The notes under the pieces were generated by a model. It saw nothing but the letters and a program-made list of their open reading frames with translations, ran no database searches and was not told where the DNA came from. Below are positions 21,141 to 34,095 of a DNA stretch of 64,000 bases, piece after piece. The first letter of the stretch is position 1, and every line of letters starts with the position of its first letter. Source of the DNA: an uncultured Stenotrophomonas sp. (GTDB lineage Bacteria > Pseudomonadota > Gammaproteobacteria > Xanthomonadales > Xanthomonadaceae); assembly GCA_900078405.1 (NCBI GenBank), contig FLTS01000001.1:3118001-3182000 (forward strand), read 5' to 3'. The translations under genes and the position numbers were made by a program.

Positions 21141-24100
21141 CCCCCCTTTGCCTAGTCGGCTTGTGCGTGCTGACCGCGCCGGCATGGAGCCAGAATTCCG
21201 CCTCCACGCAGCAACTGGTCAACCAGGGCAACTACTGGCTCGACCAGGGGCGCGAGGATCTGGCGGCCGATGCGTGGCGCAAGTTGCTGGCCGCCGACCC
21301 CGCGCAGCCCGACGCTCTGCTCGGTCTGGGCCTGATCGACCTGAACCAGGGCCGCCGCACCGATGCCCAGCTGCGCCTGCAGCAGTTGCAGGCCAAGCAC
21401 CCGTCGGCGGTGCAGACCAGCCGCCTGCGCGCTGCGCTGGCCGGTGGCAGCAGCGGCAGCGGCACGTTGCAGGTGGCGCGCAACGCCGCTGCGGCCGGCC
21501 GCTATGACGAGGCCATCAAGGCCTACGACGAGGTGTTCGGCGCCGGTGGTCCGCCGGACAACCTCGCGCTGGAGTACTACCAGGTGCTGGCCGGCACCCG
21601 GGACGGCTGGGCGCGCGCGCGCGACGGCCTGCGCCGGCGGGTGGCCGCCGACCGCAACGATGGCGCCGCCGCGCTCGCTCTGGCGCAGGTGCTGACTTAT
21701 CGCGAGCCGAGCCGGCGCGAGGGCATCGCCCAGTTGCGCGCGCTCAGCCAGCGCCAGGACACCGCCGGTCCGGCGCGCAGCGCCTGGCGCCAGGCACTGC
21801 TGTGGCTCAATGCCACGCGGGCCGACGCGCCGCTGTTCCAGGCCTTCCTCGACCAGCAGCCGGGCGACCGTGAAGTGGCCGCACGCCAAGCGCAACTGCG
21901 CGATCAGGCCGCACGCGCCGAAGCAGCGCCGGATCCGTACCAGCGCCTGCTCGGCGAGGGCTTCCGCGCCTTGCAGGCAGGCACTTTCGACGTGGCCGAG
22001 GCGCGCTTCGCCCAGGTGCTGCGCAGCCAGCCGAAGAATACCGAGGCAATGGGCGGGCTGGGTTCGGTGCGGCTGCGCCAGGAGCGCTTCGGCGAGGCCG
22101 TCGAACTGCTGCGCCCGGCGGCGGCAGTCAACGGCAAGTGGCGCGATGCGGCCAACGCCGCCCGCTATTGGCTGGCCTTGCAGGAAGCACGCCGGCAGCC
22201 CGGGCAGGAGGCGCTCGCGCAGGTGCGCGAGGCCATCGCCCTGCAGCCGAAGGAACCCACCGGCCACGTGCTGCTGGGCGACCTGCTCGGCGGCAGCGAT
22301 GCCGCCGCAGCCGAGGCCAGCTACCGCAAGGCGCTGGAACTGGATGCCGGCAATGCCGGTGCCCTGCAAGGGCTGGTCGGGCTGCTGGGAAGGCTGGGGC
22401 GCGCCGACGAGGCCGCGGCGTTGTTCGACCGGCTGACCCCCGAGCAGCGCGAGCGCGCCGGTGGCGACGCGGTGCTGCGCGCCAATCTGGCCCGCGCCCG
22501 TGCCCAGCAGGCAATTGCCGCCGGCAGCCTGGAGATGGCGCAGATCGAACTGGAGGACGCGGTATTGCAGCAGCCGCGCGATCCGTGGCTGAGGCTGGAA
22601 CTGGCCCGGCTCTACCAGCGGCAAGGGCGCCCGGATCAGGCCGACGGCATCATGGCGGGCCTGCGCGCGCAGGATGACGATTCGGCGCAGGCGCTGTTCG
22701 CACAGGCGCTGTTCGCCCGCGAACGCAACGACTGGAACGGTGTCTGGGCCGTGCTGGAGCGCATTCCCGCAGCGGCGCGCGATGCGGAGATGGCGACGTT
22801 GCACGACACCGCCTGGGTGCAGTTGCAGGCCGCGCAGGCCCGTACCCTGGTGCAGGGCAACCGCGTCGGCGAGGCGCAACTGCTGCTGGCCCGCGCCGAA
22901 TCGGCGCTGGGTGAGCGCGCAACCCGGCCCGACACCGCCGCCGCACTGGCCGGCGCCTACGCCGACATCGGCAGCCAGCAGCGCGCGCTGGCGCTGGCGC
23001 AACGGCTGGTGCAGGGCAACCCGAGCGTGGACAGCCGCCTGCAATACGGCCAGGTGTTGCTGCGCGCGCATCAGGATGCCGAACTGGCAGCGCTGCTGCG
23101 GCAACTGGGGCAGGCCGATCTGACCGTCGCCCAGCAGCAGCGCCTGCGGGAACTGCGCAGCGGCTACGTGCTGCGGCAAGTGGACGCGCTGCGCGAACTC
23201 GGCAACCTGGAAGGTGCCTACGATGTGCTGGCGCCGGTGCTGGCGCAGCAACCGCAGGACCCGCAGACCATTGCCGCGCTCGCGCGCCTGTATACCGCCG
23301 CCGACGATCATGGGCAGGCGCTGGCCCTGTACCAGCAACAACTGCAACTGGCGCCGGGTGACGTCGATGCAATGCTGGCCGCTGCCGGCAGCGCGGCGTC
23401 GATGCGCGAGCTGGGCACTGCCGAGCACTATCTGGAGCAGGCGCTGGCGCTGGCGCCGCAATCACCGGAGGTGCTGGCCGCGGCAGGACGTGTCTACCGC
23501 GCCGCCGGCAAGAACCGGCGTGCAGAGAGCTATTTCAAGGCCGCGCTGGCCGCCGCCGCGCGTGGCGCAGGGCAACCTGACAACGGCTACCCGCGTGCCA
23601 GCACTGCTCTGGCCGCCAACGGCCGCGCCTTCAACCCCTTTGCCGGCATCACCCGCGGCAACACCGGGCCAGCCCCGCTCCATGCCGGCCCGGTGCCGCT
23701 GCCGGCCGCGGTCTCAACCCTGGCCTCAGCGCCGCTGGCCAGCGCCCTGCCGACGGCGCCGCAGGTCGATGCCGATGGCCTGCCTGCGCCGGTGCTGGCG
23801 GCACCGGCCGTGGCCGCCGCTGCGCTGCCGGCGCCTGCGCTTGTTTCGCGCCGTGCCGGCCCCGTCGCCGCTGCGCCCGCACCGGTACGCGGCGTGGTCG
23901 AGGAACTGCGCGAACTGCGTGCCGACAGCAGCAGCGCACTGGCCGCCGGTGCCGCCTACCGCAGCCGCGAAGGCGAGGCCGGGCTGGGCCAACTGGATGA
24001 CTTGCAGGTACCGCTGGAAGCCCGCTTCGGCCTCGGTGACGGCAAGCTGCTGGTATCGGTGACACCCACGGTGCTGGATGCCGGGCGTGCCGACGACGGC

Positions 24101-25525
24101 TATGCCAGCGCCAGCCGCTTCGGTGCCGGCCCGCAGCTGGCCCTGTCCGGGGCGCTGGCCGCCGACCGCGCCCCGGTGGACGACCTGATCGGGTCGTCGC
24201 TGTACCAGACGCTGCTCACCGACGGCGCCAGCACCGCCACCCGCAACCTGATCTACGAACGCGCGCTGGACAACGGTCGCTACCAGGAACTGTTCAACCA
24301 GACCGACGCCACGCTGACCACGGCCGAGCGTCGCCAGGCCACGCTGGAACTGCTGTATGCCGATCCGCTGGCGGACTACATGCTCGGCCGCGACCTGGGC
24401 AACACGCCCATCGCCGACATCGCCCGCCAGGTACTGGGAAACACAGCGTTGCTGCGTGGACTCAGTGCAGCCGAGCAGGCGCAGTTGAAGACGCTCGCCG
24501 GCGGCAGCAGCGCGTCGCAGACGCCGCTGGCCTTCCAGGACACGCTGTACGCGATGGTCGCCAACGCCGCCGGTGCGCGGCGGCTGGGATCACAGGACGC
24601 CAGCGGTGCCGGCATGTCGGTGGGCTTCCAGCAGGGCGGTTTCAGCGCCGACATCGGCACCACGCCGCTGGGTTTCGGTGAATCCAGCATCGTCGGCGGC
24701 ATCGGCTACCGCGGTCGGGCCGGCGATGCCCTGACCTGGTCGGGACAGGCCTCGCGGCGCGCGGTCAGCGACAGCCTGCTGTCCTTCGCCGGGGTGAGCG
24801 ACCCGCGCAATGGGCTGCAGTGGGGCGGGGTCACCGCAACCGGTGCGCGGTTGGCCGCAACCGTCGACAACGGCCTGCTCGGCGGCTATGCGGGGCTGGC
24901 CTGGCACAGCTTGCAGGGCACCCATGTGGCCGACAATGACCGCCGCGAACTGGGCGCCGGGATCTACGTGCATGCGTTGGAGACGGACAGCCAGTCATTG
25001 ACCGCGGGCCTGAACCTGACCGCGCTGCAGTACGAGCGCAACCTCAGTGGCTTCACCTACGGTCATGGCGGTTATTTCAGCCCGCAGCGCTACGTGGACG
25101 TGAGCGTGCCGCTGCATTGGAACGGGCGCAACGCCACGCAGCGGCTGGCCTGGCAGGTCGACGCCAGCGTCGGCGTGCAGAACTTCAAGGAAGACCCGGC
25201 GGACTACTTCCCGCTGGACCCGGCGATGCAGCAGGAAGCCTACGACGCGGCCTCGCTGGCGGCGCTGCTGGGCCTGACCCGGGGCTACATCGAACCGGTC
25301 CATGCCGGCCAGACCAAGACCGGGGTGTCCTACAACCTGAGTGCGGCGGCCGAGTGGCAGTTGTCCTCGCAGTTGTTCCTGGGCGGGCGCATGGAGTTCA
25401 ACAATGCCCGCGATTACCGCCAGTTCGGCACCAACCTGTACCTGCGCTTCCTGCTCGACCGCCTCGGCGCGGGCCTGGGAAGGCAGCCACAGACGCTGCG
25501 CTCGCCCTACGCCACCGGCGAGTAA
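21122..25525 (+). CDS. bcsC: Cellulose secretion outer-membrane protein BcsC
   Basis: Exports the glucan: a periplasmic TPR scaffold joined to an outer-membrane beta-barrel. The 1467-residue product starts at 21122 with a signal peptide (LCLVGLCVLTAPAWSQ). Residues of about 30-810 are TPR repeats, such as DALLGLGLIDLNQGRRTDAQ and AEASYRKALELDAGNAGALQ. An Ala/Pro-rich linker of about 90 residues follows, then the BcsC C-terminal domain and barrel (roughly 970-1467) ending in strands such as RQFGTNLYLRFLLDRL. The start lies inside the end of bcsZ. It is the last gene of the operon; pncB begins about 100 bp later, and I see no terminator between them. Confidence 0.95.
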   Translation: MFRKTLTPLCLVGLCVLTAPAWSQNSASTQQLVNQGNYWLDQGREDLAADAWRKLLAADPAQPDALLGLGLIDLNQGRRTDAQLRLQQLQAKHPSAVQTSRLRAALAGGSSGSGTLQVARNAAAAGRYDEAIKAYDEVFGAGGPPDNLALEYYQVLAGTRDGWARARDGLRRRVAADRNDGAAALALAQVLTYREPSRREGIAQLRALSQRQDTAGPARSAWRQALLWLNATRADAPLFQAFLDQQPGDREVAARQAQLRDQAARAEAAPDPYQRLLGEGFRALQAGTFDVAEARFAQVLRSQPKNTEAMGGLGSVRLRQERFGEAVELLRPAAAVNGKWRDAANAARYWLALQEARRQPGQEALAQVREAIALQPKEPTGHVLLGDLLGGSDAAAAEASYRKALELDAGNAGALQGLVGLLGRLGRADEAAALFDRLTPEQRERAGGDAVLRANLARARAQQAIAAGSLEMAQIELEDAVLQQPRDPWLRLELARLYQRQGRPDQADGIMAGLRAQDDDSAQALFAQALFARERNDWNGVWAVLERIPAAARDAEMATLHDTAWVQLQAAQARTLVQGNRVGEAQLLLARAESALGERATRPDTAAALAGAYADIGSQQRALALAQRLVQGNPSVDSRLQYGQVLLRAHQDAELAALLRQLGQADLTVAQQQRLRELRSGYVLRQVDALRELGNLEGAYDVLAPVLAQQPQDPQTIAALARLYTAADDHGQALALYQQQLQLAPGDVDAMLAAAGSAASMRELGTAEHYLEQALALAPQSPEVLAAAGRVYRAAGKNRRAESYFKAALAAAARGAGQPDNGYPRASTALAANGRAFNPFAGITRGNTGPAPLHAGPVPLPAAVSTLASAPLASALPTAPQVDADGLPAPVLAAPAVAAAALPAPALVSRRAGPVAAAPAPVRGVVEELRELRADSSSALAAGAAYRSREGEAGLGQLDDLQVPLEARFGLGDGKLLVSVTPTVLDAGRADDGYASASRFGAGPQLALSGALAADRAPVDDLIGSSLYQTLLTDGASTATRNLIYERALDNGRYQELFNQTDATLTTAERRQATLELLYADPLADYMLGRDLGNTPIADIARQVLGNTALLRGLSAAEQAQLKTLAGGSSASQTPLAFQDTLYAMVANAAGARRLGSQDASGAGMSVGFQQGGFSADIGTTPLGFGESSIVGGIGYRGRAGDALTWSGQASRRAVSDSLLSFAGVSDPRNGLQWGGVTATGARLAATVDNGLLGGYAGLAWHSLQGTHVADNDRRELGAGIYVHALETDSQSLTAGLNLTALQYERNLSGFTYGHGGYFSPQRYVDVSVPLHWNGRNATQRLAWQVDASVGVQNFKEDPADYFPLDPAMQQEAYDAASLAALLGLTRGYIEPVHAGQTKTGVSYNLSAAAEWQLSSQLFLGGRMEFNNARDYRQFGTNLYLRFLLDRLGAGLGRQPQTLRSPYATGE

Positions 25526-25623
25526 GCGGATGCCGGGCGTGCCCGTGACCGTACGCGGGCTGCTTCCCCGCGCCGGTGGCGGGCACGGGCCGGCCACCGG
25601 GTGGGGCGGCGCATAATGCCGCC

Positions 25624-26802
25624 ATGATCATCCCGTCCCTGCTCGACACCGACCTCTACAAATTCACGATGATGCAGGCGGTGCTGCACCGGCACCCCGG
25701 TGCCATCGTCCAGTACCGCTTCAAGTGCCGCACGCCCGGCATCGACCTGGCTCGCTGGATCGACCAGATCAGCGCCGAGATCGATCACCTGTGCAGCCTG
25801 CGCTTCACGGCCGAAGAACTGGATTACATGCGCGGCCTGCGTTACCTGAAGCCGGATTTCGTCGATTTCCTCGGCCTGTTCCAACTGGACCGCAAGTACA
25901 TCGACCTACGCCCGTCGGCCAGCGTGCCCGGCGAGATCGAACTGGACATCAGCGGACCGTGGCTGCACACCATTCCGTTCGAGGTGCCGCTGCTGGCGAT
26001 CATCAACGAGGTCTGGTTCCGCAACACCAGCACTGCGGATTTCGCCGAGGGCGAGCGCCGCCTGCAGGCCAAGGCCGCGCTGCTGCGCGACACGCCCGGC
26101 TTCGCCGATTGCCGCATCGCCGACTACGGCAGCCGCCGCCGCTATTCGCGCCACTGGCACGGGCACATGCTGCCACTGCTGCGGCAGGCGCTGGGGCCGC
26201 AGTTCGTCGGCACCAGCAATGTGCACTTCGCGCGCCTGTACGACATGACCCCGCACGGCACGATGGCGCATGAATACCTGCAGGCCTTCCAGGCGCTCGG
26301 CCCGCGCCTGCGCGATTCGCAGGTGGCGGCGTTGGAGGCCTGGGCGCGCGAGTACCGCGGCGATCTCGGCATCGCGCTGTCCGATGTGTACGGCATGGAT
26401 GCCTTCCTGCGCGATTTCGACATGTACTTCTGCAAGCTGTTCGACGGCGTGCGCCACGATTCCGGCGACCCGTTCGCGTGGGGCGACCGCATGCTGGCGC
26501 ACTTCAAGGCCAACCGCACCGACCCGGCCAGCAAGATCCTGGTGTTCAGCGACGGGCTGGACATCGGGAAGGTGATGCGGCTGTACGACTATTTCCGCGG
26601 CCGCTGCCAGGTCGCCTTCGGCGTCGGCACCCACCTGACCAACGACCTCGGCCCCACGCCGCTGAACATCGTCATCAAGATGGTCCGCTGCAACGGCCAG
26701 CCGGTTGCGAAATTGTCGGATTCGCCGGGCAAGAGCATGTGTGACGACCCCGGTTACCTGACCTATTTGCGGCAAGTCTTCGGTCTTCCCGCCGCTGCCT
26801 GA
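25624..26802 (+). CDS. pncB: Nicotinate phosphoribosyltransferase
   Basis: First step of the Preiss-Handler NAD salvage pathway: nicotinate, PRPP and ATP give nicotinate mononucleotide. The 392-residue protein (ATG at 25624, [20 protein letters not shown]) is close to the 400 residues of E. coli PncB. It has [10 protein letters not shown], the segment [30 protein letters not shown] with the candidate phosphorylated His, [21 protein letters not shown] and [17 protein letters not shown]. It is on the same strand as the bcs operon but functionally unrelated. It converges with the purine permease 24 bp downstream. Confidence 0.95.
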   Translation: MIIPSLLDTDLYKFTMMQAVLHRHPGAIVQYRFKCRTPGIDLARWIDQISAEIDHLCSLRFTAEELDYMRGLRYLKPDFVDFLGLFQLDRKYIDLRPSASVPGEIELDISGPWLHTIPFEVPLLAIINEVWFRNTSTADFAEGERRLQAKAALLRDTPGFADCRIADYGSRRRYSRHWHGHMLPLLRQALGPQFVGTSNVHFARLYDMTPHGTMAHEYLQAFQALGPRLRDSQVAALEAWAREYRGDLGIALSDVYGMDAFLRDFDMYFCKLFDGVRHDSGDPFAWGDRMLAHFKANRTDPASKILVFSDGLDIGKVMRLYDYFRGRCQVAFGVGTHLTNDLGPTPLNIVIKMVRCNGQPVAKLSDSPGKSMCDDPGYLTYLRQVFGLPAAA

Positions 26803-26826
26803 ATCCGGTGCGTGGGAAGTGCGGCT

Positions 26827-28143
<1,317 letters not shown>

Positions 28144-28170
28144 GGGAGGGGTTCGGGATGCCGGGGAGGG

Positions 28171-28197
28171 AGCCCTTCTCCCGCCGGGGGAAGGGCT
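28171..28197. repeat. Short inverted repeat, CCCTTCTCCC type
   Basis: Imperfect palindrome with arms AGCCCTTCTCCC and GGGGGAAGGGCT around a 3-base centre. It lies between the permease start and the ettA terminator. It resembles the hairpin between frmA and fghA (49800-49821) and the longer element at 62339-62535, so it looks like a fragment of a dispersed family. Confidence 0.55.
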
Positions 28198-28220
28198 GAA
28201 GCAGCTTGGGATGGGCTTTG

Positions 28221-28253
28221 AAAAGCGGACGGCCGCATCGCTGCGGCCGTCCG
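28221..28253 (-). terminator. Rho-independent terminator of ettA
   Basis: Perfect 12-bp stem (28226-28237 with 28242-28253, core GGACGGCCGC) and a 4-base loop. Read on the minus strand it is followed by GCTTTT. It lies directly after the ettA stop codon. Confidence 0.9.
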
Positions 28254-28261
28254 GGTGCTGC

Positions 28262-29926
<1,665 letters not shown>

Positions 29927-30142
29927 GACGTCTCCGTAGCGCACGCCCGTGCCCGGTCCGCATGGCGGACAGGCCCAGGGCAAAAGGAAATGGGCAATTA
30001 TAGCCGCAAGCCCGTCGCGGCCGGGCCGCCGCCATTGGCTTGCCGGCAGGTGAATGGCGCCCGGCGTAACCGTTTCCAGCCGGAATCCGTTCAGACCGCG
30101 TGAGCATGATGGAAATCGCCAACCCACACCGTGAGGGCCACC

Positions 30143-30601
30143 ATGAAGATGCACCGACTTGTTGTCGCCGCGATGACCACCCTGCTTGCCCTCGGCGCCG
30201 CTGCCCCGGCCTTTGCTGCGGGCGACCGCGGCCATGATCGAGGCCATGATCGAGGCCACCACGGCTGGAACGACCGCGATCGTGGCCGCGGCCACAACGA
30301 CCGGCGTGACGACCGCCGCCATTACAACGCCGGTTACCGGGAGGGCTACCGCGACGCCCGCCACAACGACCGCCGCTACCATGCCCCGCCGCCGCGGGTG
30401 GTCTACCGTCCGTACGGCTTCGAGCGCGGCTACCGCTACAGCAACTATTACGGCGGCCCGGTGTACGTGGTCAACGACTACGGCCGGCACCATCTGCGCC
30501 GTCCGCCGCATGGCCACCGCTGGATCCGCGACGACCGCGGCAACCTGCTGATGGTGGCCATCGCCACCGGCATCATCGCCGACATCGTGCTGCACCACTG
30601 A
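30143..30601 (+). CDS. RcnB-like secreted protein, His/Arg/Tyr-rich
   Basis: A 152-residue secreted protein with a signal peptide ([19 protein letters not shown]). A stretch of His, Asp, Arg and Gly follows (two [12 protein letters not shown] repeats), then a Tyr/Arg-rich part ([19 protein letters not shown]). The C-terminal RcnB-like module reads [27 protein letters not shown]. RcnB itself is a periplasmic protein that modulates Ni/Co export in E. coli, but many RcnB-domain proteins have no known metal role, so I would not assign one. GAGG lies eight bases before the ATG at 30143. It has its own terminator. Confidence 0.75.
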   Translation: MKMHRLVVAAMTTLLALGAAAPAFAAGDRGHDRGHDRGHHGWNDRDRGRGHNDRRDDRRHYNAGYREGYRDARHNDRRYHAPPPRVVYRPYGFERGYRYSNYYGGPVYVVNDYGRHHLRRPPHGHRWIRDDRGNLLMVAIATGIIADIVLHH

Positions 30602-30621
30602 GCCGGCCACGATGCCCGCCG

Positions 30622-30653
30622 CGAAGGCGCCCCGACGGGCGCCTTCGTCGTTT
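30622..30653 (+). terminator. Terminator after the RcnB-like gene
   Basis: Perfect 10-bp stem GAAGGCGCCC/GGGCGCCTTC with a 4-base loop, extended by one C-G pair. It is followed by GTCGTTT, a short T-tract, and sits 20 bp after the stop codon. Confidence 0.75.
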
Positions 30654-30707
30654 CCGGACAGGCCCCCGGCCGCGCCGGCGCCTGCGGCCGGGGCAGGGAG
30701 GAAGCGC

Positions 30708-30713
30708 TACAAT
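30708..30713 (+). promoter_or_regulatory. Candidate -10 box (TACAAT) upstream of glyA
   Basis: TACAAT lies 35 bp before the glyA ATG and after the terminator of the preceding gene, so a separate promoter is needed here. No clear -35 box is visible. Confidence 0.45.
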
Positions 30714-30747
30714 CGGCCATTCCCCCGCCCACCCCCAGGAGCCGTCG

Positions 30748-32001
30748 ATGTTCCCGCGTGATGCCCGTATCGAGTCCTACGATCCCGAACTGGCCAAGGC
30801 CATTGCCGCCGAGTGCCAGCGCCAGGAAGACCATGTCGAGCTGATCGCCAGCGAGAACTACGCCAGCCCGTTGGTGATGGAAGCGCAGGGCAGCCAGCTG
30901 ACCAACAAGTACGCCGAAGGCTACCCGGGCAAGCGCTACTACGGCGGTTGCGAATATGTGGACGTGGCCGAAAAGCTCGCCATCGACCGCCTCAAGCAGC
31001 TGTTCGACGCCGACTACGCCAACGTGCAGCCGCACTCCGGCTCGCAGGCCAACCAGGCGGTGTATTTCGCGCTGCTGCAGCCGGGCGACACCATCCTCGG
31101 CATGTCGCTGGCGCACGGTGGCCACCTCACCCACGGCGCCAAGGTCAATGCTTCCGGCAAGATCTTCAACGCCGTGCAGTACGGCGTGAACGAACAGGGC
31201 CTGATCGACTACGACGAAGTCGAGCGGCTGGCCGTGGAACACAAGCCGAAGATGGTCGTGGCCGGTTTCTCGGCGTATTCGCAGGTGATCGACTGGGCGC
31301 GCTTCCGCGCCATCGCCGACAAGGTCGGCGCGTACCTGTTCGTGGACATGGCGCACGTGGCCGGCCTGATCGCCGCCGGCGTCTACCCGAGCCCGGTGCC
31401 GCACGCGCACGTGGTGACTTCGACCACCCACAAGACCCTGCGCGGCCCGCGCGGCGGCATCATCATCGCCAAGGGCGCCGGCGAGGAGATCGAGAAGAAG
31501 CTGCAGTCGATCGTGTTCCCCGGTATCCAGGGCGGCCCGCTGATGCACGTTATTGCGGCCAAGGCGGTGGCCTTCAAGGAGGCATTGGAGCCGGCGTTCA
31601 AGGCCTACCAGCAGCAGGTGGTGAAGAACGCGCAGGCGATGGCCAACACGCTGGTTTCGCGCGGCTACAAGATCGTGTCCGGCGGCACGCAGAACCACCT
31701 GATGCTGGTGGACATGATCGGCAAGGATGTGTCCGGCAAGGACGCGGAGGCCGCGCTGGGCAAGGCCCACATCACCGTCAACAAGAACTCGGTGCCGAAC
31801 GACCCGCGCTCGCCGTTCGTGACCTCGGGCCTGCGCCTGGGCACTCCGGCCGTCACCACCCGCGGCTACAAGGAAGCCGACTGCGTGGAGCTGGCGAACT
31901 GGATCGCCGACGTGCTCGATGCGCCGGGCGACGAGGCGGTCATCGCCCGCGTGCGCGAGGCGGTGAGCGCGCAGTGCAGGCAGTACCCGGTGTACGGCTG
32001 A
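30748..32001 (+). CDS. glyA: Serine hydroxymethyltransferase
   Basis: PLP enzyme that interconverts serine and glycine and charges tetrahydrofolate with one-carbon units. The 417-residue product matches E. coli GlyA in length. It has [42 protein letters not shown], the PLP-lysine motif [16 protein letters not shown] and the C-terminal [20 protein letters not shown] lies close upstream of the ATG. An inverted-repeat element fills the gap to nrdR, so glyA-nrdR-ribD run in the same direction but may not form one simple transcript. Confidence 0.97.
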   Translation: MFPRDARIESYDPELAKAIAAECQRQEDHVELIASENYASPLVMEAQGSQLTNKYAEGYPGKRYYGGCEYVDVAEKLAIDRLKQLFDADYANVQPHSGSQANQAVYFALLQPGDTILGMSLAHGGHLTHGAKVNASGKIFNAVQYGVNEQGLIDYDEVERLAVEHKPKMVVAGFSAYSQVIDWARFRAIADKVGAYLFVDMAHVAGLIAAGVYPSPVPHAHVVTSTTHKTLRGPRGGIIIAKGAGEEIEKKLQSIVFPGIQGGPLMHVIAAKAVAFKEALEPAFKAYQQQVVKNAQAMANTLVSRGYKIVSGGTQNHLMLVDMIGKDVSGKDAEAALGKAHITVNKNSVPNDPRSPFVTSGLRLGTPAVTTRGYKEADCVELANWIADVLDAPGDEAVIARVREAVSAQCRQYPVYG

Positions 32002-32003
32002 AG

Positions 32004-32150
32004 GCGAGGAACGAGTGAAGAGGAGTGAGGCACGAGTGGAAGCCGAAGCTGCGATGCGTGCCCTCACTTTCTCGTCATTCCACCCCGATGTCTGATCCTG
32101 TGCCTGCGCTGTTCACTCTCGTTCCTGACCCTTCTTCACTCGTTCCCGCC
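32004..32150. repeat. GAGGAACGAG-family inverted repeat between glyA and nrdR
   Basis: The left part begins GAGGAACGAGTGAAGAGG at 32006. The right part ends in CTTCTTCACTCGTTCCC (to 32147), its near-perfect reverse complement, with degenerate extra copies between. It fills the whole 151-bp gap and ends five bases before the nrdR ATG. Same family as 2329-2408 and 57764-57865. Confidence 0.85.
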
Positions 32151-32152
32151 TG

Positions 32153-32677
32153 ATGCACTGTCCCTTTTGCCAGCACACCGATACCCGCGTCATCGACTCG
32201 CGTGTTTCCGAGGATGGCGCGACCATCCGTCGCCGCCGTGGCTGCGAGGCCTGCGGCGAGCGTTTTTCCACGCTGGAAACCATCGAGCTCAAGCTGCCGG
32301 TCATCATCAAGAGCGACGGCGGGCGTGAGGCGTTCGACGCGCGCAAGCTGCGGGTCGGCTTCGACCGTGCATTGCAGAAGCGGCCGGTGTCGGAAGAACG
32401 GATCGAGGCGGCGGTACGCGCGGTGGTGCACCAGCTGCGGATGAGCGGCGAGCGCGAGGTGCCGTCGATCCGCGTCGGCGAGTTCGTGATGGACGAGCTG
32501 CGCAAGCTCGACCACGTCGGCTACGTGCGTTTTGCTTCGGTCTACCGCAGCTTCGAGGACGTTGCCGATTTCCGCGACGAGATCGAAAAGCTCGAGCGCG
32601 ACCATGCCGCCGACGAAGGGCAGTTGTCGCTGCTGGATGCCGGTGGCGGGCGGCAGCGCGGGAAGCCTGCCCGCTGA
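32153..32677 (+). CDS. nrdR: Transcriptional repressor NrdR
   Basis: Represses ribonucleotide reductase operons in response to dATP/ATP. The 174-residue product has an N-terminal zinc ribbon ([10 protein letters not shown] with CEACGERF) and an ATP-cone ([20 protein letters not shown] through [17 protein letters not shown]). The acidic, variable C-terminus is usual. The ATG directly abuts the inverted repeat (CACTCGTTCCCGCCTG before it), so no ordinary Shine-Dalgarno is visible. nrdR followed by ribD and other rib genes is the common gammaproteobacterial order. Confidence 0.95.
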   Translation: MHCPFCQHTDTRVIDSRVSEDGATIRRRRGCEACGERFSTLETIELKLPVIIKSDGGREAFDARKLRVGFDRALQKRPVSEERIEAAVRAVVHQLRMSGEREVPSIRVGEFVMDELRKLDHVGYVRFASVYRSFEDVADFRDEIEKLERDHAADEGQLSLLDAGGGRQRGKPAR

Positions 32678-32780
32678 CCTTGCCGGCGCGGGCAATGACC
32701 GTGCCGCCGGTATCTATACTGCAGGGCGATGACGCATGCCGCGGCTGGTGGCATGCCATGCCGTTCCCGCGAGGTTTTCC

Positions 32781-33875
32781 ATGCCCGATTTCACCGCCAC
32801 CGACCACCGCTTGATGGCCCGTGCGTTGCGCCTGGCCGAGCGCGGCGCGTGGACGACGCGGCCCAACCCGATGGTCGGCTGCGTGATCGCGCGTGGCGGG
32901 GAGGTCGTCGGCGAGGGTTTCCACCAGCGCGCCGGCGGCCCGCATGCCGAGGTCTTCGCGCTGCGCGCCGCCGCTGAACGCGCGCGCGGGGCCACCGCCT
33001 ACGTCACCCTCGAACCCTGCGCGCATTACGGCCGCACGCCGCCGTGCGCGCTGGCGCTGGTCGAGGCCGGCGTGGCGCGGGTGGTTGCGGCGATGGGCGA
33101 CCCGTTTCCCGACGTCGATGGCGGCGGCTTCGCGCTGCTGCGGCAGGCCGGCATCGAAGTGGCGGTGGGGCTGATGGAAGAACGGGCACGCGAACTCAAC
33201 CGCGGCTTCCTGTCGCGGGTCGAGCGCGGGCGGCCGTTCGTGCGGGTCAAGCTGGCCGCCAGCCTGGACGGGCGCACGGCGATGGCCAGCGGCGAATCGA
33301 AATGGATCACCGGGCCGGCCGCGCGTACCGACGTGCAGCGCTGGCGCGCCCGCGCCGGGGCGATCCTGACCGGCGCGGCGACGGTGCTGGCCGACGACCC
33401 GGCATTGACCGCGCGCCCACAGGTCGACGAGTTCCTGGCGCCACTGCGGGTGGTGCTGGACGCCCGCTTGCGCACGCTGGATCGCGCGCGGGTGCGTGGA
33501 GGCGGCGCACCGACGCTGTACCTGCACGATCCGGCGCTGGTGCCGCCGGTGCTGGAGGATGCGCAATTCGCCGCCGCGCCATTGCAGGCCGATGGCCGTT
33601 TCGACCTGCATGCGGTGATGGCGTTGCTGGCCGGGCGCGGCATCAACGAGGTCCACGTCGAGGCCGGGCCGACCCTGTGTGGCGCCCTGCTCCGGGCCGG
33701 GCTGGCCGATGAAGTGCTGCTGTACCTTGCGCCGCTGCTGATGGGGGATGGCGCCCGCCCGCTGCTGGCCGGGCTGGGCATCGACACGATGGCGCAGGCG
33801 CTGCCGCTGGAAATGGCCGACCTGCGCAGTGTCGGCAAGGACCTGCGCCTGCTGCTGCGTCCCGGCCGGGTGTAG
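32781..33875 (+). CDS. ribD: Bifunctional riboflavin deaminase/reductase RibD
   Basis: Second and third steps of riboflavin synthesis: deamination of the pyrimidine product of GTP cyclohydrolase II, then NADPH-dependent reduction of its ribose. The 364-residue product has an N-terminal CMP/dCMP-deaminase-type domain (zinc ligands in GGPHAEVFAL and LEPCAHYGRTPPC) and a C-terminal DHFR-like domain (LAASLDGRTAMASGESKWIT, INEVHVEAGPTLCGALL). I chose the ATG at 32781 because GAGG precedes it; an upstream ATG at 32736 would add a non-conserved leader. The TAG stop is part of a GTAG REP. Confidence 0.95.
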   Translation: MPDFTATDHRLMARALRLAERGAWTTRPNPMVGCVIARGGEVVGEGFHQRAGGPHAEVFALRAAAERARGATAYVTLEPCAHYGRTPPCALALVEAGVARVVAAMGDPFPDVDGGGFALLRQAGIEVAVGLMEERARELNRGFLSRVERGRPFVRVKLAASLDGRTAMASGESKWITGPAARTDVQRWRARAGAILTGAATVLADDPALTARPQVDEFLAPLRVVLDARLRTLDRARVRGGGAPTLYLHDPALVPPVLEDAQFAAAPLQADGRFDLHAVMALLAGRGINEVHVEAGPTLCGALLRAGLADEVLLYLAPLLMGDGARPLLAGLGIDTMAQALPLEMADLRSVGKDLRLLLRPGRV

Positions 33876-33894
33876 GTCGGGGTTGCACCCCGAC
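33872..33894. repeat. Single GTAG REP overlapping the ribD stop codon
   Basis: GTAG followed by a GTCGGGGTTGCACCCCGAC hairpin. The TAG of the tetranucleotide is the ribD stop codon. Degenerate REP fragments such as GTGCCGGGCAAGCCAGGCAC continue to about 33980. Together they occupy most of the region before the rib leader promoter. Confidence 0.8.
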
Positions 33895-34061
33895 GTTTCG
33901 CGCACGTGTCGCCGGGGGCATAGCTCCAGCCTGTCTCGTCGCCCCGGCGAAGCTCCGTGCCGGGCAAGCCAGGCACCTGCGGAGGCCTGCCGGGCGTCCA
34001 CCGGCCCTGCCGCTGCAACACTGCATCCAGCTGCCGGACAGGCCCGCCCGGACCGGGCTGG

Positions 34062-34067
34062 TACAAT
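34062..34067 (+). promoter_or_regulatory. Candidate -10 box (TACAAT) of the FMN riboswitch leader
   Basis: TACAAT lies about 34 bp before the first riboswitch helix, which places the expected RNA start near 34074. The context GGTACAATG is the same as upstream of purL. No strong -35 box is seen. Confidence 0.5.
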
Positions 34068-34095
34068 GCCCGGGCCGGTTCGCCGGCAACCACGA

